A stretch of DNA of 64,000 nt from Undaria pinnatifida (Eukaryota > Sar > Phaeophyceae > Laminariales > Alariaceae). Within the stretch, counting starts at the first letter, position 1; each line of letters starts with the position of its first letter. The notes beneath the pieces are model-generated. The model was not told the DNA's origin and made no database searches. It saw only the letters and a program-made list of their open reading frames with translations. This document shows positions 45,975 through 57,095 of the stretch, piece after piece. The translations under genes and the position numbers were made by a program. Location: assembly GCA_012845835.1 (NCBI GenBank), contig JABAKD010000016.1, positions 5,977,919 through 6,041,918 on the forward strand, in the 5' to 3' direction.

Positions 45975-46461
45975 GGAATCTGACCCAAATTTGTGTCGTC
46001 CTGCTGTCGTCGCGCGAGGGTTGCGGGATTGGTGAGAACTCGCACCGCCCGGTGGATGGCCGGTGTCTCCATGACTTGGTGAGCTTCCGACGAGCGAGGG
46101 ACCTACCCCCCTGCTGAAAGCACCTCCCCAAGATCGTCGCTGAGATCGCTACTGCTGGTGTGGGAAGCAGGCACGGGCGAGGGCTCGGAACGAAGGCAAG
46201 GCGTGACAGCGCACGGGCAAGGGTTCGGATCAGAGGAACGGCGGAACAGCGCACGGGCCAGACTTCAGAGGGAGCGATCGGTGCACGAGCAAGGCTTTGG
46301 AACGAAGGAGCATCGCGCGGGCAAAGCGTCGGGCCGAGGGAACCGTCGTTTGGTGTCGGGTAATTCCGTGCCGTGGCAGGCTTCTGACGACGGCAGCACC
46401 TCCCCCCCTTCACGAATTTAAAATTCATGAAAAGAAAGGAACAGAGGGACCATTGCAACAA

Positions 46462-47798
46462 TTGTGGGTACGGATGTTTACGGGACGGCGGTAAATAATG
46501 AAGCTACGCAGCCGAAACGAAAGGCAAAACAAAAAAAAAAAAAGCGCACGTCGCATAGCAAGGCAGCAACCGCGGCAAAAAGCAACAGCAGAACAGCAGC
46601 GGAAAGCAACACAAGGAATGAGTGAACGAGTTAACTGAGGAATATGGCGCAGTATGCGAGTCTTTGTACAAACAAAGGAGCGCAAAAGTATGTGCACAAT
46701 AATGCAATTCTGAGAAGGACATGTGAACCACAACCACCAGCTGTAGAGACAGGCGGAGGCGGTCAGACAGCAACAATGGCAGAAAACAGCGGCCTAGCAG
46801 CAGAATACATTGCTTAAGAGATGAGTGCAAACGGGAGGGAGTTGGCAAATACAGCGGAGCATGCGAGCCTTTCAATATTATAAAAAATGAACATATATAC
46901 GAAGAAACGAAACTATGCGTGCGCACATGACATCCGGTTCAATAAAAAAGAACAAGATAAATCATCAAGCGGCTCTAGTATCCGTGTCGTTGCCCATCCT
47001 AAAGAGAGCCAACTATGTGGTTACTGCTTGCTGTGTCTGACGACAGCGATGTCCACACCGCAATCATCGCCTGCATCCAAAACGGAGCACAAAGTAATGG
47101 GGCAAATGAAACAAAGAAAGGGATGGAAAAACAGGAGAGCGGTTCAGCAACTACTGCATCACACAGAAACGATGTCGCGGTAGCCACAACCGCAACAACC
47201 GGACGAGGCAGCAGTAACAACAACCCTTCCCGGCAAAATGAAATGACAGATGAAGGTAGGGCGTACCACAGCGCCAACAATTGAATTGAATTAAATGAAA
47301 TTAAATTTAATTATACGCGTATGAAAATACGTGGAAGTGTGGTGAGCTAATGCTTTATTTTTCCTCATCCGCCGGAGAAAAAAAAATAAAAATAAAAGAA
47401 ATAATCAATTGAGTGACACAGCTCCTGAAGTGGGAAAACGAGTAGCATGTTAGCAATACAGCAGTCGTAATATATCAGGTAACATGGAGTCATTCTACGG
47501 AAGCCCCCTCAACATTTCTTTAACGAAATCGCCGGTTTTGAAACTAGCTCCCGGCCGTGCCTCCTGAAATACGGTGTCCCTTGCCACCCCGACGTCAATG
47601 TTTGACAACCCTTTGCAAACAAGAAAATGAACGGAGACGTTTCTTAAATATCACCCTTCGTTGTGTCGAGTAGCCATAAAACGTTCGTTAAAGAAAATCG
47701 CTGTTTTTTGGGGGGGCTATCGTGGAGATGGCTCATGATGGCGCGGGAGGGCTCGGAAAAAAAATAAATGAATAAAAATAATTAATTAGTAGTGGAAA
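46462..47798. other. Leader region of the gypsy-type element
   Basis: No Gag or zinc knuckle was recognised. The stretch contains A-runs and AACAGCAG-rich sequence (46500-46620), and low-complexity AATTGAATTAAAT (47283-47312). Open frames on both strands are short and unsupported. Confidence 0.4.
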
Positions 47799-47827
47799 CC
47801 CGAGTTCGATTCTCGGATTGGACACCA
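47799..47827 (-). other. tRNA primer-binding site, extended
   Basis: Immediately inside the 5' LTR the minus strand reads TGGTGTCCAATCCGAGAATC and continues. Its complement has all the parts of a tRNA 3' end: T-stem CCGAG/CTCGG (47800-47804, 47812-47816), loop TTCGATT (47805-47811), acceptor strand ATTGGAC, discriminator A and CCA (47825-47827). The match covers the complete T-arm, longer than the usual 18 nt. The tRNA identity is unknown; its 5' end should read GTCCAAT. Confidence 0.85.
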
Positions 47828-48296
47828 TGTTACGAATCGGAGCCTGAAAGGTGGAGTCAGTCTGGGATCAGGGTGGACATGCGAGTATATTCATGGCGAA
47901 GAAGACGAAGGTATCTAGCCTACTAGCATCGCATGGTCCACACACAGGCTAAATCTGTAGCCCGCCTCAGGTATTCATAATGACTGACCTCCGAAGGTCC
48001 GATACGACCGAGTTCAGAAGGCGCTTGAGCGTTCCTCGGAGAAAGAGAGCAAGTCCCTTGTGCCAGTGCTCAAGATGGGAAGCCTCCCGAAAAGGTAGTG
48101 TGAAAATGGTAACTTGATTGCTGATCCAGAGGTTTATGAACGTGAACCCAAGGAATTGTAGAATTGTGTAATTATAAAATTGTGGCAGGGTGGGGCAGCC
48201 ACACCCGACTAAGGGAGGGGACATAAATAGCGCGGCCCCTACTATCACAAAAACGCCTGTCATAATAACTCTTGAATCTGTCACTGAACCGTAACA
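47828..48296 (-). repeat. 5' LTR of the gypsy-type element
   Basis: 469 bp, nearly identical to 42159-42627. Followed by the GCTC target duplication at 48297-48300. Confidence 0.95.
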
Positions 48297-48300
48297 GCTC

Positions 48301-49190
48301 CACACCGTCCAGCACCCCATCGCAGCGCTATAGCTTACAGCAACGAAGCGCCGTGCAGTGCCCTGCGATGCCCTGCAGCTCAGGTCAGCAGCGCACCGCA
48401 GCGCAGCGCTAGCTCAGCAGAGCGAAGCGCTGTGCTTTGCCGTGCTCTGCCGTCGCGGTCGTTCGTTATTCATGATATCTAAAACTTCGCGTACGCTGAT
48501 ATTTAGGTATTTATTTGGCGCTTTATTCTATATCGCGCTAGTTGTGTGGGCACTTTGTGCTGTCTAAAACTGAATATGGAGTCATCAAGGGCCCAAGACT
48601 CGAGGCGAGACGAAGCAAGGTTATTTGCCCCGTCTCGTCCGAGACCCAGAGCAGCGTAGGGCACCAGCTGCCAGGGGTGAGACGAGGCACACACGGCACG
48701 GGCCAGATAATGTTGCCTGCAACAACTGCCCGCCACAGTATAAACGCGCGGAAGCCGCGATGGGTCGTGCTTTGAGTTTTGCTTTACGTGGTTACTGTTG
48801 GGGTAGCTTGGGGATAGACACAATCTAAAAGCGATCGATGCCGAGGAACGACCGCAGGCAAGGGGTTTGACACACCAACCGAGGAATAACTGACTGCTGT
48901 GCTCCAGCTAGCTACTGCTGTGGTGTGCCCTCATCAACTGAAACCAAGCAACAGACACACATGCTGCCCGGGCTCGAGAGCAGGGGCGCCGGTCTGTCAA
49001 ACAAAGGACTAATCCAGCCGTCGCGGTCGTTCGTTATTCATGGTGCCGCGCTGCAGGCTTCATACGTGCAGCGGTTGGTCGTGTGTGTTTCTGTTGGGCA
49101 GTCATGTGCTGTGTGCGTGCTGGCCATGTGGCTGCAGGTGGGTCTCTCCCAGGCACGAACAAGTAAACCGCATCTTTCCTCCAAAACAAA
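48301..49190. other. Intergenic, CAGCGC words and a 26-bp direct repeat
   Basis: 48305-48450 is built of CAGCGC, CGAAGCGC and CTGTGC words. GCCGTCGCGGTCGTTCGTTA followed by TTCATG occurs at 48449-48474 and again at 49017-49042, flanking about 540 bp with no coding frame. Confidence 0.5.
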
Positions 49191-49240
49191 TATATATATA
49201 TCGCGAAGGTGGGAATTCCCACCTATGCGCGATATTTTGG
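49191..49240. repeat. Near-perfect palindrome
   Basis: Centred on AGGTGGGAATTCCCACCT (18-bp perfect). It extends outward through ATATCGCG/CGCGATAT and CCAAAA/TTTTGG with short asymmetries. Could form a cruciform or long hairpin. Confidence 0.75.
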
Positions 49241-52200
49241 TATGTGCGGACCACGTATGGCGAAAATATCCCAACAGCCCGGGGTCGTCTAAAGCTCCAG
49301 ACGCACATAATTCGGCTCTAAACGACCAACATCGCGATATCTCCGAGGTTTAGATATCTTTAATAGCATACGCGCCAACAACAACGTACAACAACGACGG
49401 ACAACCTACAAAAAGAAATAAACAAATAACGCGTGAGCGATGACGTGCTTTTCGTAGACGAATATGCGTACTACGACATCTGCGAAAGGTTCCCTACGGC
49501 CGGCAACGAAGGCGGGGATACAACTTTATTAGGAAGCAAAATTAGACGGACACCCTTCACAAACAAATGAAAAAAAAATCCTAGATAACGTACATGATGC
49601 AAATGGCCAGCCGAATTGCGACCGCGCAAAATAATTATTGCGATCTTAGAGTTAGTAGGCCAAGCTTTTTTGCGCGACCTATCATGCAAGTAAAACTAGC
49701 CAAATTGCGATTGTTTTGCTTGATGTCCGCAGGGCTTGAACGAATAAAATACGGGAAAGTGCGAGTGAAGAATGCGATGCAAGAAGATTAAAAAGGCTGC
49801 AAGACGACCATGATACGTGCAGAAGAACGCGTGTTATACCAGTAGTAGTAGTAGATCGCTCTAATTCCCCTTTTTATATTATTATTGCGTTTGGTACTGT
49901 TGAAGTGCTCATCATTTTTTTTAGCGTGCTTGGTCTGCACGTCAATCGAGGGCATTCTATATCCCTTTAGGGCTTCTCTCTAAGTGAGTTCTTCGTACAT
50001 TGTGCAAGTAGGCCCGCAGGACCCATCGTGTATCTCACGCCGAGTCTGAGAGCTGTTTTGTGACTATGGTAAGATCAAATACTGATCTGTCATAAGGATT
50101 ATTTTATATAAAATATTTCAAGGACGTCAACCGTGAGTTCGACTAATTTCAGGTTAATAGTCGTCTTTGCAAGCTGCGTTGTTGGTACTTGTAATACCTA
50201 TATGGGTGAGTTTATTATTGGGAGGGGTCCTATTTTTTGTCCACTGTGTGTTATGTCTGCATAATAATTCGTTTTTCATTTTTGTATATCTTCACCAGTG
50301 TAAGTGCCGCGTACATTGAAGTAGCTAATTGAATGGAGGGCATGCAGTGTCGTCTTCAGTTATTTCTCTGTGAGTGAGTTCTTCGTATTTTTTGGAAGCT
50401 AACATGGAGGACCTATCATAGTAGGTTCTTCGTCTACTGTGGGAGTAAACAACGAGGGGTTTCGAAGGCACAATCAACGGCGCCTTCCTTTTTCCCTTCC
50501 GTAAATTAAACATTTTCAACCATTCCGTCCGACACCTTTTTTATTGGCCATGTCCTCTTTCGTTTCGCATCGAAGCCTCAAAGCGAAGCTGGTTCCCAAT
50601 TCTCCTTTCGGCATTTCTGGGTAAATTTTACTTGGCGATTTTAATACCAGTGTGTTTCGCCTATGCTAGCTTTCTTTGTTTATATATTTTCCTTCCTCCG
50701 TCAAAGCAACCTTCAGAACCTCATGTTCGTATTAAGCTCTTGGCATTACTTTAAACTTCAATTTTTTTACAACTACAACTTATTTCGTCGAGTGCTACCC
50801 TTCCTTACCCAAAGAATGGGCGCCATCGAATGTCAAATTTTGATCTTTAGAAGTTCATATTCGTATTTAACTCTTGGCATTAGTTTGCAGATCAATAATG
50901 TCGAATCGAACAGCTACAACTTTTTTCCTTTTTCCTCGTCGAAGTGCTGCTCTGCCCTACCCGAAGCATGGGCGCCGGCGCCTATGCGGAGCCCTTGTAG
51001 TAACTGTAGATATGTAGACAACGAATATACCGATAGTCCACGCTGGAGAGCTATTATTGCAGCACACGAAGTCCGCCGTACGAAAAAAAAAAAAAGCCAG
51101 CCTATCGTGGTTAAGGATGACGCGGGGTGGAGGTTGACTTTTTTTGCTGGATATGCAGATTGTTGTTTGTTGTGCTACCAATCTGATAGTTGGTGATGCG
51201 TTCTGTTAATACTTTAATTCAATGTTTTTGGGTGGCAAGATGAGCCCATGCGCCCAAACTACGAGAAGGACGTCGGCATATGGTTGTTGCAAATAGTTGT
51301 ACACTGGATCAAATCATCTTTGTAGTTCACAAGCAGAACATCCCCTAAACACTACCAGGTAATAAACACCCGTCCAGGAGGAGTGAGTACGGAGACGGCT
51401 CTTGTTCGCGAATACCAGGTAAACCGCCGGCCGCCTTTACGCAATCCTTGTGTCGATGTTGATCGATACACGACTGCAGGTATCCAACTAAAACTCACCC
51501 TACACCGTAACACCAAACACGCCGCTGTGCACGGCAACTCTGCTGGAAAACGAGGCGTCGTCGAGGGTAAAAAATGCCTTGGCAGGGCTCGTGCTCAGAG
51601 GGCGAGGGAGAGGGTTTAACAATATTGTGCCTGCCCGCAGTCCTTACGACCAGACACCTTCGCATAGGTAAGCGGACAAACCACTACAACGCGCTGTAGC
51701 AACACTATAGCGATCCTACCTACAGCGATAACTATCCGTACATCCCTAACACCAAGGAGTGGCACAAAGGGTGCGCGTACATTAACATTCCCGTTACAGC
51801 TTCCAACATCAAAGAGTATACATCACTGACGGGGTGCTTGTGTGCTCAACTCAACACTTCCGTTACAATCTCCAACACAAAAAAGTAGCACAAGGGCACG
51901 TGTATATCCAGCACTTGCTGCCGTTCTACGCAGCAACCCGCACGCGGAATATGGCGTTCAACAACCGATAGAGGAACGTGTACCAGGGTCCAAAATATGT
52001 CAAGAGTATGCTCCCGAACAGCCCGGTTTTCCAAACCTGGGCAGGCGCTACAGGTCTACCAGGTATACAACCTCCGCGAAAGAAGATACGCTAGAAGCTG
52101 GCAAGTTAAACCCTTCTACCACTGCAATTTTGCCCCACACAAATTTCAAGTGGCATGCCCCCAAAAACGTGGGTACAGTTATTTTATTGCTAGAAAAATG

Positions 52201-54479
52201 ATGCCACACTAACTCCAAGTAGTATTTGTTACCGAAAAACGTGTGTGTGTAGTTCTAAAGGTGTGGACTGGTTAGACCTGAACACACCAACGACTGTGGT
52301 AACACCTACTTTCACGTCAAGAAATATTTCAATGGTGCAAGCCAGGCCAAGCCGACAAAGCGCGTCCGGGAATACAGTGGGGCGTAGGCGGGCCACACCG
52401 TACGATAAGAGTTCGCCAGGTACAGGTACAACCAAATCGAAGGAACGCCTTCATGCCTAAAAAGCACTACGACTTCTTCTCATATCGGGGGTGGCGTTAA
52501 CCCCCCCCCCCCGCACTGAGGCTTTGAGTCCTTAGCATGGAGGGGCTCCTGAAACTTTTTTGGATCTTCAAAGAAACGGGATCCCTTACTCGAGGCAAAA
52601 CGACCAGGTACATCAAATCGTGCTACCGTCCACTTCTGCTCTGTTTCAAAATGTACCATATCGCGATAAACGTGAAGGCGATAAAGACTACAAGATAGCA
52701 CATGTGACGACTTCCGCCCTGAGACATCATTGTGTTGATCCTTCGAAGAGTGCCCCCCAGAAGACCTCGAGCGTCGAACATCTGGCCCTCCATGCCACTT
52801 ATTAAGTCGTTTTGATCTCGAACCTGTAGCGAGGGCCAACGGAACACATCCATTAAGATCCGTCCGTGTCTGTATAGTGGCGATATCAACACAAAAACAA
52901 ACACACCCCGTAGAACGCGCGATCGAAGTATCACACACAGCTTGCAAGTATGACCTTAGACGATACCCGGTAGTCTCCATCACACAGCTGAGGTGATTCT
53001 ATGTTTTATTTTTGTTAATGTTGAATATAAAAGCAACGCCTTCATGTTTTCTCAACACCACCGTGCAACGGGAAGATGACGGGTAACTACAGTCTTACCC
53101 GGTCCAACTTCACAATTCTCCTATCAACATGACTACATGTAACACAATGTTGCAGAAGAGGTCCTTCATTTCACTGTGGAATTATCATACCCACTTTGTC
53201 AAACGGAAAACATCCACGGGAGTTTCGGCTTCTGCAAGAAATATCGTCGCTCATCCGTCCCACAAGATATCGAGATAATCAGTCCCGTGCACAATGCGAT
53301 AATGAGTCGATAAAACAAGCCAAGATACATGCGCAAGATCCGCAAGTTATAGCAGGTGAAGGCGCCCATAAATGAAACAACACGATCGTGACGTGCCAGC
53401 TTGCAAAATGGTTGGCATTTGGCATTGTTGGCAACAGTAGTATCAATATTATTAGTTCAACAAGCAAGGAGCGGAACGCTACCTTGATTCCCTCCCGAAC
53501 AAACGTGCGGTATATCGGTAAGCACTGAACAGATAAAAACGCATCAGCAAAAAACAAACCAAGGGGATCCACCTCCACTATTAATACTCGACAATTCGAC
53601 TCAAAAAAATCAAACGGAAAAAAGTTGAAAGCAAGGACACGAATCCTAAATAGGCCAGATTAGAGAGTCCTTCCAATACCCTTCGACGTGGTGTGCACAC
53701 ACCTCCTGCCCAATATCGATGGTCAGGTGTTTGAGTCGAGACACCTGCGGAGCAAAAGCAAGCAACCGAGTCGGAACAAGCATCAACAGCAACTGTTAGC
53801 TACAGACGATGGTCGGTGTCCGATTGGGTGGGCACACAGCACAGCCTGAAGACGTCATGCCCTCTCGCACGCCATTGCCGAGACTAGGCCAATAAAACTG
53901 CGTGGGTTTCATCGGGCGTGTTGTGGTGTGTTGGCGCGTGTTCTAGCGATACAGACATGATCAACGCGTGCAAATGACCATACTCCACGCTCTCTTCCCT
54001 CCGAGCTAGCGAGCATGCGCGCCACCTTTGGCGAACGTATGTAGACTACGCGCGGCCGGTGGAATACGCAGCTTAGAAAAGTCAGCTTCGACAAGTTTAC
54101 CAGTTTGTGCGAAGTCGCCTACAGTTCAGGGCACCCAGTACATACAAATACTGGCTCAGGCTCCACTTCGTATTCGAGGAAGGATGCGCTCTACCCCAAC
54201 TTCAGTACAACGGCTCCATAATTACGGAAGATATTTTGTTCACTGGAAAACAATTTTCACTCGCAAAAACGAGGGTGCAGTTTCAAAGGCACCAGCTACG
54301 CAACAGATACACATATATATATGTACCACATACAGAATGACAGAGGCAGTGAGCGCTGTGACTGACCTTGACCCGAAGGGTTTTGAATTCAAGAACCGCC
54401 AAGAACAACGGAGTCTTTGCCCCGTCTAAAATAAATACTACAAACACGGGCAGGCTCTACATACGCGCATGCAGGTGAT
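49241..54479. other. Intergenic region with several two-copy duplications
   Basis: Diverged pairs: 49945-50040 against 50330-50432 (GAGTTCTTCGTA anchor); 50711-50823 against 50846-50975 (CTCTTGGCATTA anchor, ending CATGGGCGCC or AATGGGCGCC); and 51755-51900 with two to three units around CCGTTACA.(C/T)TCCAACA. TACCAGGTA words lie at about 51354, 51411 and 52057. A C14 run is at 52501. No supported gene. Confidence 0.45.
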
Positions 54480-55018
54480 CTATCTTGGTGGGGCTGTCAA
54501 TCGAAGCGAAGTTCGACTTGAATAAAAGCGATTTCGACGACGCCAACTATAATCGGCGATACTTTCGATAAGTTGGCTTGCTTGTCCGATCCGAGGGGAA
54601 GTCGGCTTTTCTTATACGATTGGAAAGTAGCCTTTGCGATCCCAACTCTCTTGACACCTGCATCTTTTTCGACGGGGCGAGACGATTGAAAAACTCACAT
54701 TTTTCGATCTTAACGCCAGTCGGATTAATCAGATCGAAAAAGTTGAGACCCGTCGAAACACCTATCCCACCACAAAACACACACAGACGCCCGCACGCTC
54801 ACACCACACAGCATTGCGCAACGGCGCCGACGCCGGCTTGGCTGTTATCACTGCCGCCGCTTCTCGCCGTGAGTTAGCCTGGCACACCCCTATCTCCGCC
54901 CGCCAATATGTATCATCCGATGGCAGCAGCGCGCCGTATCGATGTTTTTTGGCCAACTATTGCTGTATTTCCTGTAGCTTTGGCGGCTCTCAATGAAGTC
55001 CAACGTCACGAACCCGCT
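54480..55018. mobile_element. Diverged relative of the 13.5-kb TIR element
   Basis: 54749-55018 is homologous, in opposite orientation, to about 13830-14110. Shared blocks include CATCCCACCAC or CTATCCCACCAC, ACACACAGACGCCCGCACGC against ACACACGCATACC, GACGC(C/T)GGCTTGGCT, and TGTAGCTTTGGCGGCTCTC (exact). Upstream, 54480-54748 holds degenerate TTTTTCGA words. Clear termini were not found. Confidence 0.55.
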
Positions 55019-56129
55019 ACTTAGGACGAGGACTCGCCGTCGTTGTTTGAGGACAAGCACGCGAAGCAGTGTCCAACGGACGGCGATAGTTTAGTAGCGG
55101 CGTATATGAAAAATAAATAAATGAAATTATTTTCCTGGCGTTTCTGCCCGGGGCCGCGGGTTTCCCTCCCCTGTCCTATGCCGATGAAACGGCGTCCTTG
55201 ACTCGGCGGCGCACTGGGGTGCGTGCGCTTTGTGCGTGTGCTATGCAAACCGAAGCGTCACATCCTGAGTTGGGGCTTATTGTTGTGCATGTCATGTCAT
55301 GCACGGTCTCAGATTACACATGTCCCCGTGTCGCCTTTCATTGCCGCTTCGCTGTGCTCTGTGTCGTGTGGCTTATGCGTAGTGTGGCCATGGTGTTGAT
55401 CAACAAAATGTCCTATGAGAGAACTCTTTCCCTTTCACGGACATCCGTCAAGGAATTCTCCGCACAAAAAGTTGGATTGCGTAAACAATGGCGGGTCAGT
55501 ACTGTTTCTGTAGACCGTCAACCCATTTGTGTGGTGTATAGAAAGTTCTACGAGTACCAGATACGAGGATGTTGGGCGCTGCCGCTACTGCTGCTGCTGC
55601 TACTGCTGCTCCTATTACTACATTGTACCTACTGCCACTGCTGTGTGATAGCTGACGCGAACGCCACCCTGTCTACCTGGGGTGTTAATGCCAAGCTTGC
55701 GGCAGCGGCACGGTGGTGCCCCTGCTCCTTCTCTCATTTGTGTGGGACATCAAGAATACTGCCGTCGCGGTCCCTCTACAGTGCGGTTTGAGAAGTGCCG
55801 GTTACTCGCTGTAGGGCCTGTGAAAATGCTTGGCGCACATGGGGACATCAAGCAGTGGCAGTATGCGTGCCGGTTGCCGCTATAGTGCCGCTATTTCCGG
55901 CTGGCACATGCCGGCACTATAGAAAGGCCACTGCCATTCATTAATCAAGTTAAAAAAGCGACACGTATAACCGAAAACAGCGACACGAACCGACGAAAAT
56001 CCGCGTGTGCCCATGTTAAAAAAATCGCCTTTCCAACAGGCGTTCGGCTGCCTCACTCCCCCACACCAACCGCCTCCAGAAAGAAAACACGACTATAAAT
56101 TCGATCCGACTGACGACAAGGAGGCCTGG
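55019..56129. other. Intergenic, CTG tract and hairpin
   Basis: A CTGCTGCTGCTACTGCTGCT tract lies at 55570-55618. CTATAGTGCCG (55880-55890) pairs with CGGCACTATAG (55912-55922). A 197-codon frame (55198-55791) has a poly-Leu stretch from the CTG tract and no domain; it is not supported. Confidence 0.4.
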
Positions 56130-56215
56130 AATAATTCAGTCGAAAAAAGTTTCAGTCGGAAAAGGCCTTTTTCGATTCACGGATCCGGCTGCATCATAAT
56201 TCGCTCAACAATTGG
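56130..56215. repeat. Fragment of the TTTTTCGACT-word element end
   Basis: CAGTCGAAAAAAGTTTCAGT, CGGAAAAGGCCTTTTTCGAT and GGATCCGGCTGCATCATAAT resemble the terminal 60-80 bp of the 13.5-kb element, read from inside toward its TGCAG end. Confidence 0.5.
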
Positions 56216-56879
56216 ATCGGAGAAAGCGGCTGCGATTCACAGCCCTACCCGTATCTCTTACCTGGCACCTTGTACAGCTCTGTATTTTGGGAGATATTGC
56301 TTGCTTCTTGTTTCTCGTGCTGTAACTGAAATTCATTCACGCATGTGATACAGCAGTACCCGGTAGTATGTACGCATGAGTGCGTGGTCGCGTTATGCAT
56401 CGCCGAGCTCGGCAAACGGTCCGTGGGGCGCCTGCTGGATTCGGGGTGTGTGTCGGGTGTGTGTTGGGGTGATTTTTTGGTGTGTGTTTCTAGACGACGA
56501 CCATAATTCCGCTTGTGATTCCTTCCGGTAGGCTTTGCGATTTGAGTTTACGGTGGTACGGCCAATGGTATCATGCCACCAATACAACTTCTTTTTAATA
56601 GCATATCATACGGACTGCTGTTTGAAGCTGTAACAGACCAGTAGGAGTAGCAAACTTGTGAACAGCGACGGACTAACTCGTACCACTGAAAAACACTCTA
56701 CCGCCCTCGTTGCGGCAAAGCAATACCGTACTCGTGATATTCGTAGCTGTAGCCTGTGCCCGCCCCCTCCCGACATACACCTACCAGTATACCAGGTAGC
56801 TAGGAGCACGTGCAGCTCGTACACTCGCGGCAACTCTTGATTACTCCGCGTCCTGGCACGTGATTACCAAGTGTAGTAC

Positions 56880-57095
56880 CTGATCACTGAGGTCATCCAT
56901 ATGCGCGTTGTTCTGCATCTCCATGATATTATGGTTCGTCTCCCTGATGCGATCTGTTGGCGCAGAGTAGTATCCCCCGCCGCTGTTGGTGGCCCCTCCT
57001 CCTCGCCCCTTTGATCCATAGGCCTCGTGCATCTCGTCGCCGTTCTCCGGTCTCCTTCTCATGGGATGTGTACGTGCCCTTGGCCGTTGGGACAC
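56880..57095 (-). CDS. Possible first exon of a Bet1/Sft1-type Qc-SNARE
   Basis: This minus-strand open segment starts at ATG (57095, or a later ATG near 57062) and ends at a plausible donor (GATCAG then GTACTA at 56879). The peptide begins Arg/Pro-rich, has a Gly/Ser/Tyr-rich stretch (GRGGGATNSGGGYYS), and ends IRETNHNIMEMQNNAHMDDLSDQ. This ending resembles the N-terminal side of Bet1/Sft1 SNARE proteins, where a short glycine/serine-rich head leads into an E-N-x-x-x-x-x-x-L-x-x-[KR/Q]-V heptad. The remaining SNARE helix and C-terminal anchor were not found downstream. Reading through the donor gives an immediate short unrelated tail and a stop. The assignment is inference from a short match; an unrelated low-complexity frame is possible. 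Confidence 0.25.

Larger units (their letters stand above)
42155..48300 (-). mobile_element. Young Ty3/gypsy-type LTR element, internally deleted
   Basis: The two 469-bp LTRs (42159-42627, 47828-48296) differ at about one position and are flanked by GCTC on both sides (42155-42158 and 48297-48300). Primer site and polypurine tract place the 5' LTR at 47828-48296. Inside, only an integrase C-terminal segment is recognisable; reverse transcriptase, RNase H and protease of this family are absent. It is a recently moved, non-autonomous element. Confidence 0.92.

Noticed and set aside
45667-46461. 264-codon minus-strand frame overlapping the integrase tail
   Set aside because: Out of frame with the recognisable integrase segment and Arg/Ser-rich; a shadow frame.
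42155-48300. Calling the element a Copia because of the RNase H fragment
   Set aside because: The fragment is isolated, while the GPY/F integrase tail points to a Ty3/gypsy-type element; the RNase H piece is more likely captured.
55198-55791. 197-codon frame with poly-Leu stretch
   Set aside because: The hydrophobic run comes from a CTG trinucleotide tract, and the rest has no family signature.
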